In this document: positions 27,623 through 36,399 of the stretch, piece after piece | Position numbering within the stretch: the first letter of the stretch is position 1 | Layout: each line of letters begins with the position of its first letter | Source: Shewanella avicenniae | GTDB taxonomy: Bacteria; Pseudomonadota; Gammaproteobacteria; Enterobacterales; Shewanellaceae | Length of the DNA stretch: 64,000 nucleotides | Reading direction: 5' to 3' | Assembly: GCF_017354945.1 (NCBI RefSeq) | Contig: NZ_CP071503.1 | Coordinates: 3,100,001-3,164,000 of the forward strand | Made by a program: the position numbers and the translations under genes | Notes under the pieces: model-generated | Seen by the model: the letters and a program-made list of their open reading frames with translations, nothing else | What the model was told of the DNA's origin: nothing | Databases searched by the model: none

Positions 27623-28906
27623 TTAGGCGCATGACGTTTCAGGAATAAGCTGCGCTAAATAAGCGAGATTATGGCTGGCGAGCGAGCCTTTGGCGATTTG
27701 ATAACATTCATCAAGTTGCTGCTGTACCAGTGCGACTAAGCCGCTATCGAGTTTACCTTGCTCGACATATGCTGTAATGATGTTGAGTACCTCATCAGGC
27801 GCCATCCCAATGCGATAAGGCCGGTCTTGCACCAGCGCTTGAAACACATCAGCCACCGCAATAATGCGCGCTTCAATACTGAAATCTTGCTCACTGGGGT
27901 GAAATGGATAGCCGGCGCTATTAACGCTTTCATGGTGATAAGCTGCCCAGCGGGCAATTTCCTGTAACCCGTCAATCTGGCGCAAAATCTCGTAGGTTTC
28001 ATAGCTGTGGCGATTCATAACTGAACGCTCAATGCGGTTCAATGGCCCGGGTTTATCGAGAATATGATCAGGAATATGCAGTTTGCCGACATCATGTAAC
28101 AGCGCTGCAATCTCAATTTTTTCACACTGCGCCGCAGATAAACCGTACTGACGCGCAAGAAATTTCGCCAGTTCCGCCACCTTTACCGAATGCTGCGCGG
28201 TAAATGGGCTTTTTTGATCGACGATATAGGAAATGATTAACGACAGCTGCTTAATCTGCGACAGCGCAAGCAGTTGCTGACTGCCCAATAACCCCATGTT
28301 CCAGCTGTAACGAGTGATATGCCGATCTTCCAATGAGATCCAAAATGACTCACATTGCGCCACCTGTTCAAATGCAGCGACGAGTTCGGGATCAAAATAC
28401 TCCTCAGTGTACGCCGCAATCATTTTATAGATTTTGTGTTTCACCAGCAGAATATCGCGATGGTAGTGGGTTGCGGCAAAGACATCGATGCGATCAGCCA
28501 AGAAAATAAGATTGGCCATGCGCTTGTCGTAGTCACTGAGGGATTGATGCTGCAGCTGTGGCCACGGTGTGTGGTGATACAAGATAGGTACAGCAAACTT
28601 AGCCAGTGGCGCAAACCCTTGCAGCAAGTGATAACCGATATCGCAATGGATATGCGCATCTTGCCAATCAAAGTGATTCACCAAATTTTTATGAGTTTGC
28701 TCTGATGACACGCCACAGTCATGCAGTAATCCTAAATCAAACACGTACTGTAAATCGCTATCGCTCAGCCCTAATTCTCGGCCAATCTGGATGGCAATAT
28801 AGCCTACCCGTTTCCCATGATTGGTATCATTGATGCCCACCAAGGATACTGCGGTTTCGATGGCCAAAATCATCTGCCGTAAATCGATGGTTAACGAACG
28901 CCCCAT
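27623..28906 (-). CDS. HD-GYP phosphodiesterase with an N-terminal HD-like domain
   Basis: A probable c-di-GMP phosphodiesterase, 427 residues. The C-terminal half is a good HD-GYP domain: LLHDVGKLHIPDHIL, then HHESVNSAGYPFH with the GYP signature, then ARIIAVADVFQALVQDRPYR. The N-terminal half repeats an HD-like pattern (NHGKRVGYIA, then LLHDCGVSSEQTH) but lacks the GYP part, so it may be a sensory or structural relic. Of three close in-frame starts, the ATG at 28906 has GAGG at 8 bp and is preferred. It converges with the diguanylate cyclase gene, which suggests locally opposed control of c-di-GMP. Confidence 0.9.
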   Translation of the reverse strand: MGRSLTIDLRQMILAIETAVSLVGINDTNHGKRVGYIAIQIGRELGLSDSDLQYVFDLGLLHDCGVSSEQTHKNLVNHFDWQDAHIHCDIGYHLLQGFAPLAKFAVPILYHHTPWPQLQHQSLSDYDKRMANLIFLADRIDVFAATHYHRDILLVKHKIYKMIAAYTEEYFDPELVAAFEQVAQCESFWISLEDRHITRYSWNMGLLGSQQLLALSQIKQLSLIISYIVDQKSPFTAQHSVKVAELAKFLARQYGLSAAQCEKIEIAALLHDVGKLHIPDHILDKPGPLNRIERSVMNRHSYETYEILRQIDGLQEIARWAAYHHESVNSAGYPFHPSEQDFSIEARIIAVADVFQALVQDRPYRIGMAPDEVLNIITAYVEQGKLDSGLVALVQQQLDECYQIAKGSLASHNLAYLAQLIPETSCA

Positions 28907-29005
28907 GTTCATCACCTCACTACCAGCTTACCAGCTCCTTTATCAATGATAGTCCCTAATTAATGTCATCAGTGGCAACGCCAAGCTACAGCAGCAGGTT
29001 TATGT

Positions 29006-29032
29006 AAAAAATGCCGCAAAGGCGGCATTTTT
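29006..29032 (-). terminator. Terminator after the GH2 gene
   Basis: Stem AAATGCCGC / GCGGCATTT with a 4-base loop and flanking A and T tracts, 36 bp after the GH2 stop codon on the minus strand. Confidence 0.9.
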
Positions 29033-29067
29033 AATCAATCAAGATGAAAAGATTTCCATTACCCGGT

Positions 29068-31974
29068 TCAGTAAATATCGAGTTTGATGTTGCGTACGCC
29101 CCACTCGCGCATCGCCTCCCCCTGCGGTCCCATCTCATTGGCTGGATGGAATTTAGTGCCGATAGGGCTGATACGATGCAAAAAACTGATCGCCGCAGGA
29201 TAATGTAGCGACAACGTATTGGCAGGTAGCGCCCCGTCATCAGGCTGCATCACCCGAGTAAACAGATCTTTTGTTGGTGTTGAGAAGCTGATCGAGCTGT
29301 TGTCACCGCTAAACGTGAGCCAGTAAATATCAGAGAAGTAGCCCTTAAACTCGGGGAATTGCCACTTTTCACCGGCAACACCTTCGTTATAATCATTCTC
29401 CCAAGTGGCAAATTTCACCCCTTCTAAACGGTTAGCCCATACACGATACGGCCCATCACCCAACCAGCGTTTATGTTGCATCGCAGCTTTAGGGTAATCA
29501 AACCCAACGCCGTGCAGCACATACTTGCCATCGAGTTGATAATCGAGATCCATCGACAGATAACCCGCCGCATGTACGGTCCAGATGAGCTTGCTGATCC
29601 CCGCGGGCGGATTCACCACGGTAATCACTAAATCACCGTTTTGAAGCGTGGTTTGCAGCTCAGTCGCTTTTTTAACCGCAGTGTTGGCATCAACGCGGGT
29701 TGAATCGTGCACCGGCCACGCACCTTTTCGGCTGTCAAACGCACTATCATCCGAACGCAGTAACAGCGGACCATTGCTCAGTGCTGCGGTTTGCCCCTGT
29801 TTTTGGTACGACAGCAACAAGCCTGTTTTAGCATCAAAACGGATCAGTTTATCGCTTACTTCCACCTGCAACAGCTGGGCGGTGTGCTGAGTAATCGTTG
29901 GCGCTTTAGCTTGGCCACTCGCCGCTACTTTAGCTCGCTGGCTAAAGTCATTCGCCGTTTGCGCGGCTATTGAAGCAGCGGATTGAATCGGCCAAGTATT
30001 GGTCCAAATCGACTGCTGCTTGGCATTAATAAACTCAACCTCTAATCGCCCTTGCTGCGCCCAATCAGCTGGTAAACCCAACTGAACCGCCGCCATCTGC
30101 TGAGGCTTAATCGCTGGTAATGCAACACGCTTGCTGGCGACTAACTTCGGCGCGCCAGCAAAAGCACTGACCGGTTGATACAAGCGCCACTCCATTTGGG
30201 CGCCGCTCAAATCGATAAAGTCATAGAGGTTTTTAATAGTCAGTAAGCCATTGAATTGCGGTGAAAGCGCTTTACCGTTGGCAAGATTAACCACCTTTAT
30301 CGGTGCCCAAATATCTTTAATGGTGAAGTAGCTGCCTTCCAACTCATGATGCGGCCCCACAATGCCATCTGGCGCGTGGTTACCATCAGTGTCTATGCGG
30401 TTGTTATCATCAGTACGTACCAACCCTTCATCAGCTAACACCCACAGAAAACCACCAGCCCCAAACGGCGCATTGCTGATGTAGTTCCAGAAGTCACGCA
30501 AGCCTGCGCCGTGGCCACCATCATACAAGCCGTGTAAAAACTCGGTTGGCATCAGAATTTCATTCTGCTCGGTTTTCGCCAATAGCTCTGCATAGGTAGG
30601 ATAGTGGTCAGTATCGATATGACGGAACAGCTCCCACGGATGGATCACCGGCCGTTGCTGAATATCATACTTGGCGTAATCGTCATTAACGTCATTATTC
30701 CAGCCGCCTTCGTTGCCGTTCGCCCACATCAAGATGCTGGGATGGATCTGATCACGTTGGACCAACTCACCCACTAAACGCTGTGCGGTTTCGGTATCCA
30801 ACACAGGTTGCTGCCAAGTGGTCAGCTCATCAATCACATAGATACCCAGTCGATCGGCTGCTTCCAAAAAGTGCACATCCGGTGGGTAATGCGACATACG
30901 CACCGCATTCATATTCATGCTTTTGATCAGCTTGATATCATCAACACTGATCTGTTGCGTCAGGGTGCGGCCGGTTTCTGGACGGAAGCTGTGGCGGTTC
31001 ACGCCTTTGAGGGTGATCCTAGTGCCGTTCAAATACAAGCCATCGTGAGGACGCACCTCAAAGGTTCTAAAACCAAAGGTTTTGTCGATACTGTGAAGAA
31101 TGTTATTGCCTGCTTTTAGCTGTAAGCGCACTTGATACAAATTAGGCGTTTCAGCGGTCCACAATGCCGGGGCTGTAATTTGTGCACTTAAATGGGCTTT
31201 ATTCTCGGTGACACTGGTTGAGCTAAACGGCTTGCCCACAGGGTTGCCCGCCATGTCGAGGATACGAGCTTCAACATAGGCGTTAGCAGGCAAATTAGCG
31301 CCTTCAAGATAGGCATCAAGAGTAAATTTGCCACTGGCTTTAGCATCTAAACTGACCCAATCAATATGCGCTTGCGGTAAAGCCTGCAAAAATACTTGGC
31401 GGAAAATCCCACCAAACACCCAGTAATCGGCTTGACGTTCAGCCGCTTCAATATGTTTATTGGCGGAGATTTTATCGACCACCACTTTCAACTCATTGCT
31501 CTGGTTAGCCTTTAAAAATGGGGTGATATCGTAGCTGAAACGATAAAAGCCCCCCTGGTGTTTGGCGCCCACCTGCTGGCCGTTCACAAACACTGTGGTA
31601 TCGGTCATTACCCCATCAAATACGATTTTGATGGTTTTATTCTGCCAGTCAGCGGGAATGGTAAACTCGCGACGATAGATGCCCTGCTCGTCATGTTTAT
31701 CCACCACATGGCCGTAATCGTAGCCGCCAAAACCTTGCAACTCCCAGTTGGATGGCACGGCAATTTTGCTCCATTTGCCGCAGTTGCGCCCTTTGCTGCA
31801 GTAAAAATCCCACTCAACGGCGTCGTCACTGCCTGTGCCACTCAACATTTGGATTTGGGTAGTGACGTTTGCTGCCGGCGGAGTCACTGTCAATCCTTGC
31901 TGATAAGCGCAAGCCATGAGCCAACTGCTCACAAACAGCATCAGTGCCAGTTTGATTCTACTGATGTTCATCAT
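29068..31974 (-). CDS. Exported GH2-family glycoside hydrolase (beta-galactosidase-like) lipoprotein
   Basis: A 968-residue secreted glycosidase. The signal peptide ends in lipobox WLMAC, so it is probably a lipoprotein. Domain order follows LacZ: a sugar-binding domain (WELQGFGGYDYGHV), an Ig-like domain, a TIM barrel (GVNRHSFRPETGR, MSHYPPDVHFLEAAD) and a C-terminal beta-sandwich like the small chain. The predicted acid/base is Glu422 in ANGNEGG and the predicted nucleophile is Glu478 in PTEFLHG. The histidines that bind sodium and galactose in LacZ are not obvious, so the true sugar may differ. Either of two adjacent ATGs could be used, with AGGA just upstream. The upstream gap 31975-32152 holds no gene. 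Confidence 0.88.
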   Translation of the reverse strand: MMNISRIKLALMLFVSSWLMACAYQQGLTVTPPAANVTTQIQMLSGTGSDDAVEWDFYCSKGRNCGKWSKIAVPSNWELQGFGGYDYGHVVDKHDEQGIYRREFTIPADWQNKTIKIVFDGVMTDTTVFVNGQQVGAKHQGGFYRFSYDITPFLKANQSNELKVVVDKISANKHIEAAERQADYWVFGGIFRQVFLQALPQAHIDWVSLDAKASGKFTLDAYLEGANLPANAYVEARILDMAGNPVGKPFSSTSVTENKAHLSAQITAPALWTAETPNLYQVRLQLKAGNNILHSIDKTFGFRTFEVRPHDGLYLNGTRITLKGVNRHSFRPETGRTLTQQISVDDIKLIKSMNMNAVRMSHYPPDVHFLEAADRLGIYVIDELTTWQQPVLDTETAQRLVGELVQRDQIHPSILMWANGNEGGWNNDVNDDYAKYDIQQRPVIHPWELFRHIDTDHYPTYAELLAKTEQNEILMPTEFLHGLYDGGHGAGLRDFWNYISNAPFGAGGFLWVLADEGLVRTDDNNRIDTDGNHAPDGIVGPHHELEGSYFTIKDIWAPIKVVNLANGKALSPQFNGLLTIKNLYDFIDLSGAQMEWRLYQPVSAFAGAPKLVASKRVALPAIKPQQMAAVQLGLPADWAQQGRLEVEFINAKQQSIWTNTWPIQSAASIAAQTANDFSQRAKVAASGQAKAPTITQHTAQLLQVEVSDKLIRFDAKTGLLLSYQKQGQTAALSNGPLLLRSDDSAFDSRKGAWPVHDSTRVDANTAVKKATELQTTLQNGDLVITVVNPPAGISKLIWTVHAAGYLSMDLDYQLDGKYVLHGVGFDYPKAAMQHKRWLGDGPYRVWANRLEGVKFATWENDYNEGVAGEKWQFPEFKGYFSDIYWLTFSGDNSSISFSTPTKDLFTRVMQPDDGALPANTLSLHYPAAISFLHRISPIGTKFHPANEMGPQGEAMREWGVRNIKLDIY

Positions 31975-32152
31975 GATTCCTTGTATTAACGCGTGTCATG
32001 TTTCCGCTGGAAAAGCCTGTGCTATTGCATCGGAAACAACCTAGCCCACCAGTGGACTATGATGACCCAAACACCATTAGTAATACAATTAAACTTGGGT
32101 GGAATTGAGAGTACTGCGCGGATTTTAGTTGCTGAGCAGCACTACAGGGCAC

Positions 32153-32181
32153 AAAAAAACGCCGCAAAAATGCGACGTTTT
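32153..32181 (-). terminator. Terminator after the S9 peptidase gene
   Basis: Stem AAACGCCGCA / TGCGACGTTT, with one mismatch and a 4-base A loop. The minus strand ends in a T-run, 25 bp after the stop codon. Confidence 0.75.
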
Positions 32182-32205
32182 CATTAAGGAATTCAACAAA
32201 TTACG

Positions 32206-34503
32206 TTAGTGCTGCGTATTCCAATTTGGCGTAGTAGCTTGCTGCAGATGTTTGATAAAAAACATAAATTGACGCCGCTGCACATAATCAATCGGCCCAG
32301 TCGAACGCCCCACGCTGTGCTCACCACCGGGCACCGCTAGCAAGTCAAAGTCTTTATCCGCATTGATTAACGCATCCACCAGCCGTAACGACGATGATGG
32401 GTCAACATTGCTGTCTTGCTCGCCGTAGATAATCAGCAACTCGCCCTGCAACTTGGCGGCATTCACAACGGATGATGCGCGCAGATAGCTATCATCCACT
32501 GGCCAGCCCATCCATTGTTCGTTCCAACTCATCTTGTCCATGCGGTTGTCGTAACAGCCGGCGTAAGCAACCCCGACTCGATAAAAATCAGCATGGAACA
32601 GCAGCGCACTCAAGGTACTTTGGCCCCCCGCCGAAGCACCGTAAATGCCCACACCGTTGTCAATGTTGTACCAAGGGTACTTTTTCGCCGCGGCTTGGTG
32701 CCACAAAATGCGATCGGGGAAACCTGAGTCACTAAGGTTTTTCCATGCCACATCGTGAAACGCTTTGGAGCGATTCTTGGTGCCCATGCCATCCATCTGC
32801 ACCACGATAAAGCCAAGGTTGGCCAAGGCTTGCATGCCAATCACCTTGTCGCCGCCGGAGTGATAACCAAACGGCCAAAAATCTTTCGGTACAAAGCTAT
32901 CGTGCGGGCCAGCGTAGATATTCTCGATGACCGGATAACGCTGGTTCGGGTCGAAGTTTTGTGGCTTAACGATTAAACCCCAAATATCGCTGTTGCCATC
33001 GCGGCCTTTGGCAACAAACACTTCTGGCGCTTTAAAGCCGGCGGCGCTCAGCAAATCAATATTCCCTTTGGCAACCGTGCGAACTACGCTGCCATCAGCC
33101 TTGTTGAGGGTCATGATATTGGGCAGATCGACGCGGGAATAGTTATCAACGAAAAACTGCTTATCGCTGGAGAAACTCAGATGATGATTGGCAGGCGCCT
33201 TGGTGAGTTCAGTGAAGCCCGAACCATCAAAGTTGATGCGATAATAATGGAGAAAATACGGGTCTTCGCCCTTATTCACGCCACTGGCTGCAAACCAGAT
33301 TTGCCGTTGGCTATCATCCACATGCACAACACGGCGCACCGGCCATTCGCCTTGGGTGATCTTATGTTTGATCTTGCCTGTCGCTCCATCCATGAGATAC
33401 AGCTGCGCCCAACCATCACGCTCCGACAACCAGATAATCTCTTTGCCTAACCCATTGACCTCGTGCGCATAACTGCCGCCCCATTGATCAATAAAGGTGT
33501 TGGTTTGCTCATCGACCACCGTACGCGGTTGAGCGTTTTTAACACTCACCTCAATCAACTTACTGCGTTGATGGCCGCGCTCGGTATAAATAAACGCAAA
33601 GCTTTGGCTATCAGCGCGCCAATGCACGTTTTCTAGCAAGTAACCATTGGCAAACGATGCGCGGTCAATCGGCCATTGCTGCCCGGTCTGTCTGTCAAAC
33701 AGCACCGGCTGCTCCACATCGATTATATCGCCAGGCTTGGGATACAGCTGTTCGATGGTTTTAGGTTGCAATTGATCTTGCGGCGATGACTGTATACGGG
33801 TGACATAACGCGGGTAGCCCGGCACCACTTTGAGTGCTAACAGATACCGAGAATCTGGCGACCATTGCAGCGATTCAGCATCGTAAAAATGTCCCTCAGT
33901 GCCGTCTTGGCTTAACAGGATACGCTTGCCCTGCTTATCGAGCAGTTCCACATTATTATCGACAATATGTGCCTGCAGTTGCCCATTAGGCGATGGCCGC
34001 AATGGGTTGGCGGCGGGCACCCGCAGATCACGTACTTCACCATCGGCTATCGGGCGCGTATTACTCTCAATCGCGGCACATTGAGGCTCGCTAAGGCTGC
34101 AATGCCACGGTTCATAATGCAGATAAAAGCTAATGCCGTCAGTGTCATACCAAAAATTATCAAATGGCAGTTGCAGCGCGGTGATCGGCTCCGCCATCGC
34201 GAGTGATAACCCTTTTGCAATCAATGCTTGATCAAATGCGGCTTGCTGCTCGCCGCTGTCGGCATTTTCTTTGATAAAGGCAAAGCCTCCTGCCACGGTT
34301 TTGCGGTAGTAAAACTGGTGAGTATCTGGCACCCAAGAAGCCGGAAAAGCGATGTCGCGGGTCAGGCCCTGCCAGTTTTTACGTAAATCGATACTGGCTT
34401 GCAGTTGTTCAGCGGTTTGCGCTGATGCCTTGGCCGAAAAGAGTGCGCTCGCCATCAGTGTGGCAGCGCCACAAGTCAGCAGAAGTGAATGGGATAATTT
34501 CAT
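32206..34503 (-). CDS. Exported S9 prolyl oligopeptidase family peptidase (DPP-IV-like)
   Basis: A 765-residue periplasmic or secreted serine peptidase. The signal peptide ends near AKASAQ. An N-terminal DPP-IV-type beta-propeller (about residues 100-480) precedes the alpha/beta-hydrolase catalytic domain. The nucleophile is Ser624 in YGASAGG, where classic DPP-IV has WSYGG. The Asp is probably in YGEQDSNVDP and the His in GGEHSVGRS. It would remove N-terminal dipeptides from peptides, likely for amino-acid nutrition. The start at 34503 directly precedes the signal peptide; a longer in-frame start was rejected. It lies upstream of the GH2 gene on the same strand, with a terminator between them. 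Confidence 0.92.
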   Translation of the reverse strand: MKLSHSLLLTCGAATLMASALFSAKASAQTAEQLQASIDLRKNWQGLTRDIAFPASWVPDTHQFYYRKTVAGGFAFIKENADSGEQQAAFDQALIAKGLSLAMAEPITALQLPFDNFWYDTDGISFYLHYEPWHCSLSEPQCAAIESNTRPIADGEVRDLRVPAANPLRPSPNGQLQAHIVDNNVELLDKQGKRILLSQDGTEGHFYDAESLQWSPDSRYLLALKVVPGYPRYVTRIQSSPQDQLQPKTIEQLYPKPGDIIDVEQPVLFDRQTGQQWPIDRASFANGYLLENVHWRADSQSFAFIYTERGHQRSKLIEVSVKNAQPRTVVDEQTNTFIDQWGGSYAHEVNGLGKEIIWLSERDGWAQLYLMDGATGKIKHKITQGEWPVRRVVHVDDSQRQIWFAASGVNKGEDPYFLHYYRINFDGSGFTELTKAPANHHLSFSSDKQFFVDNYSRVDLPNIMTLNKADGSVVRTVAKGNIDLLSAAGFKAPEVFVAKGRDGNSDIWGLIVKPQNFDPNQRYPVIENIYAGPHDSFVPKDFWPFGYHSGGDKVIGMQALANLGFIVVQMDGMGTKNRSKAFHDVAWKNLSDSGFPDRILWHQAAAKKYPWYNIDNGVGIYGASAGGQSTLSALLFHADFYRVGVAYAGCYDNRMDKMSWNEQWMGWPVDDSYLRASSVVNAAKLQGELLIIYGEQDSNVDPSSSLRLVDALINADKDFDLLAVPGGEHSVGRSTGPIDYVQRRQFMFFIKHLQQATTPNWNTQH

Positions 34504-34670
34504 TAATAATAAGCTGCAATTGTAGGTTAGCGGGACAAACAATAACGAGCATTGTTAGTGTGAGGCTACACCATTCCACAACTGCAAAATTTATACAAAA
34601 AATTAACCGTTTCGAAATATGACAACGCGGCTAAACGTCGCGCTGTCGTAGGTGATATCTGAACAATAAA

Positions 34671-35129
34671 CTAGCAATTTTGCCGCGCATAACGCGCCAA
34701 AATGGTATCAAGTTTATTGGCAAAGGCTTGCCGATCCGCTTGGCTTAGCGCTGGTGGCCCGCCGGATTCAATCCCGCTGGCACGCAGGGTATCCATAAAG
34801 TCACGCATCGTCAGCCGCGACTTAATGTTGTCATCAGTGTATTGCTCACCTCGCGGGGTTAACGCCAAAGCGCCTTTGGCCAGCACATCGGCCGCAAGCG
34901 GAATATCACTGGTAATCACCAAGTCACCCGCTTGAGCGCGAGCCACAATCTCATTATCCGCGACATCAAAGCCCTTCATTACTTGCAGGGTACTGATAAA
35001 TTTAGACTTTGGTACTCGAAGGGATTGATTAGCCACCAAGGTCACCTGTATTTGGCAACGCTCCGCGGCACGAAACAACACCTCTTTTATCACTACCGGA
35101 CAAGCATCAGCATCCACCCAAATCTGCAT
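34671..35129 (-). CDS. yaiI: YaiI/YqxD family protein (UPF0178)
   Basis: A 152-residue conserved protein of the UPF0178 family with a PIN-like or NYN-like nuclease fold and no firmly established function. Family markers are the N-terminal [29 protein letters not shown] and [18 protein letters not shown] lies 8 bp before the ATG. It is 10 bp downstream of the small membrane-protein gene at 35140, so the two are probably co-transcribed. The 167-bp gap up to the S9 peptidase start holds no gene. Confidence 0.9.
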   Translation of the reverse strand: MQIWVDADACPVVIKEVLFRAAERCQIQVTLVANQSLRVPKSKFISTLQVMKGFDVADNEIVARAQAGDLVITSDIPLAADVLAKGALALTPRGEQYTDDNIKSRLTMRDFMDTLRASGIESGGPPALSQADRQAFANKLDTILARYARQNC

Positions 35130-35139
35130 AATTAACGTC

Positions 35140-35505
35140 CTACTCCGCCATTGGCGGCACGATACCCCACAGCGCCAACCCGGCCACCGCAGAAACTAAC
35201 ATCGCCATTTTACTGATGTTGTTGCCGTTATTGGGTGTAGTTAATGCCATTCGCACCCGCACCAGCATCACCACTATGGTAATAGCACTGAGATAACCTA
35301 ACTCCACCAGATTTGCGAGAGACTTGCCGCGCATATCAATGGCCGACATCAACGCCCAAACGAAGAACGGCAGAAACAACTGCCCCCAATCCCAAACATA
35401 TAATTGGGCACGACTTTGATAACGCCACCAAATCAGAAATCCGACAATGGCAGTGGGTAAACCAAAAAATGGGTACCAGACAAATAAAGCGTTGAGTTGA
35501 TCCAT
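35140..35505 (-). CDS. Hypothetical small membrane protein
   Basis: I do not recognise this 121-residue protein. It has four hydrophobic segments (about residues 6-26, 38-52, 68-84 and 98-114) separated by short charged loops, so it is an integral inner-membrane protein. No catalytic motif is visible. It precedes yaiI by 10 bp in the same direction, and the pair is preceded by a 251-bp AT-rich gap (35506-35756) holding the divergent cytochrome b561 promoter. Confidence 0.7.
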   Translation of the reverse strand: MDQLNALFVWYPFFGLPTAIVGFLIWWRYQSRAQLYVWDWGQLFLPFFVWALMSAIDMRGKSLANLVELGYLSAITIVVMLVRVRMALTTPNNGNNISKMAMLVSAVAGLALWGIVPPMAE

Positions 35506-35756
35506 GAACAGTAACAGCTGAATGAGTGTGGGGTTATTGTGACTGAATTAGCCCGTCAATCCTAGCGTTAGCACCATGATGCTGACTGACTATTGTTCGA
35601 AAATGGCACCCTGTGTGCCGCTATTGCAGCAAGGGCTAAATCTCAGCTCGCTGATATAATCGAAAAATTTAACCTGTAGCTTCAAAAAATTCAGCTATTC
35701 CACTTTAGTACAACTGGTTATCATAGCGGCAGTTTATTTATACAGGATGTAACTCC

Positions 35757-36320
35757 ATGACAACTCAACGTTCTTATACCAGTATTGCCAAACTGCTGCA
35801 CTGGACAATGGCTGCTGTAATTTTGGTCGCGATGGCGATTGGTGCTTATGCGGCGTTATTCATGAGCTATGGCATTGATGCCGCCCATGATGCTGCAAAA
35901 GGCGAAATGATTACTTTGCACAAAGAAATTGCCACCGTTAGCATCTTCTTGATTGTGCTGCGTATTCTTTGGCGTGCGACCCACCGTCCACCAGAATTAG
36001 TCGGTATGAGCCAATTTATGCAAAAAGCGGCGCACGGCGGCCATCACTTGCTGTATCTGCTGATGGTGTTGGTCCCTATTTCTGGTTGGGCATTTAGCTC
36101 TGCGGCAGGTTATCCAATTCCGGTCGCTGGCCTGTTCACCTTGCCACCTTTGGTTGATAAAAATGCGGAGTTGCAGGCGATTTTCGCTGAAATCCACGAA
36201 ATTCTGACCTACGGCTTATTAGTGATTATTGCTGGCCACGTCTTCTTTGCGTTGAAACACTACTTCATCGACAAAGATAAAAGCCTGCAATCTATGCTGC
36301 CGGGCAAAATTAAAGACTAA
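35757..36320 (+). CDS. Cytochrome b561 family membrane protein
   Basis: A 187-residue four-helix inner-membrane di-heme cytochrome b of the prokaryotic CybB/YceJ type. It moves electrons between quinone and a periplasmic or membrane acceptor. Candidate heme-ligand histidines are in KLLHWTM (near residue 16), MITLHKE (near residue 50), the HHLLYLL stretch (near residue 99) and AGHVFFALKHY. AGGATG lies 8 bp before the ATG. It is a single gene closed by a strong terminator. Confidence 0.92.
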   Translation: MTTQRSYTSIAKLLHWTMAAVILVAMAIGAYAALFMSYGIDAAHDAAKGEMITLHKEIATVSIFLIVLRILWRATHRPPELVGMSQFMQKAAHGGHHLLYLLMVLVPISGWAFSSAAGYPIPVAGLFTLPPLVDKNAELQAIFAEIHEILTYGLLVIIAGHVFFALKHYFIDKDKSLQSMLPGKIKD

Positions 36321-36343
36321 GCTCGAGCCTCTCGGATTAACAC

Positions 36344-36374
36344 AAGAACGCCAGCATCTGCTGGCGTTCTTTTT
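36344..36374 (+). terminator. Terminator after cytochrome b561
   Basis: Stem AGAACGCCAGC / GCTGGCGTTCT with loop ATCT and a T-run. Lying between convergent genes, it may also end the TonB receptor transcript. Confidence 0.9.
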
Positions 36375-36399
36375 AGCTATTTTGCAATGCAGTGCACCA

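Noticed and set aside
31993..32187. Short open frame on the plus strand between the GH2 and S9 genes
   Set aside because: No ribosome site, no recognisable protein, and it runs through the terminator of the S9 gene.
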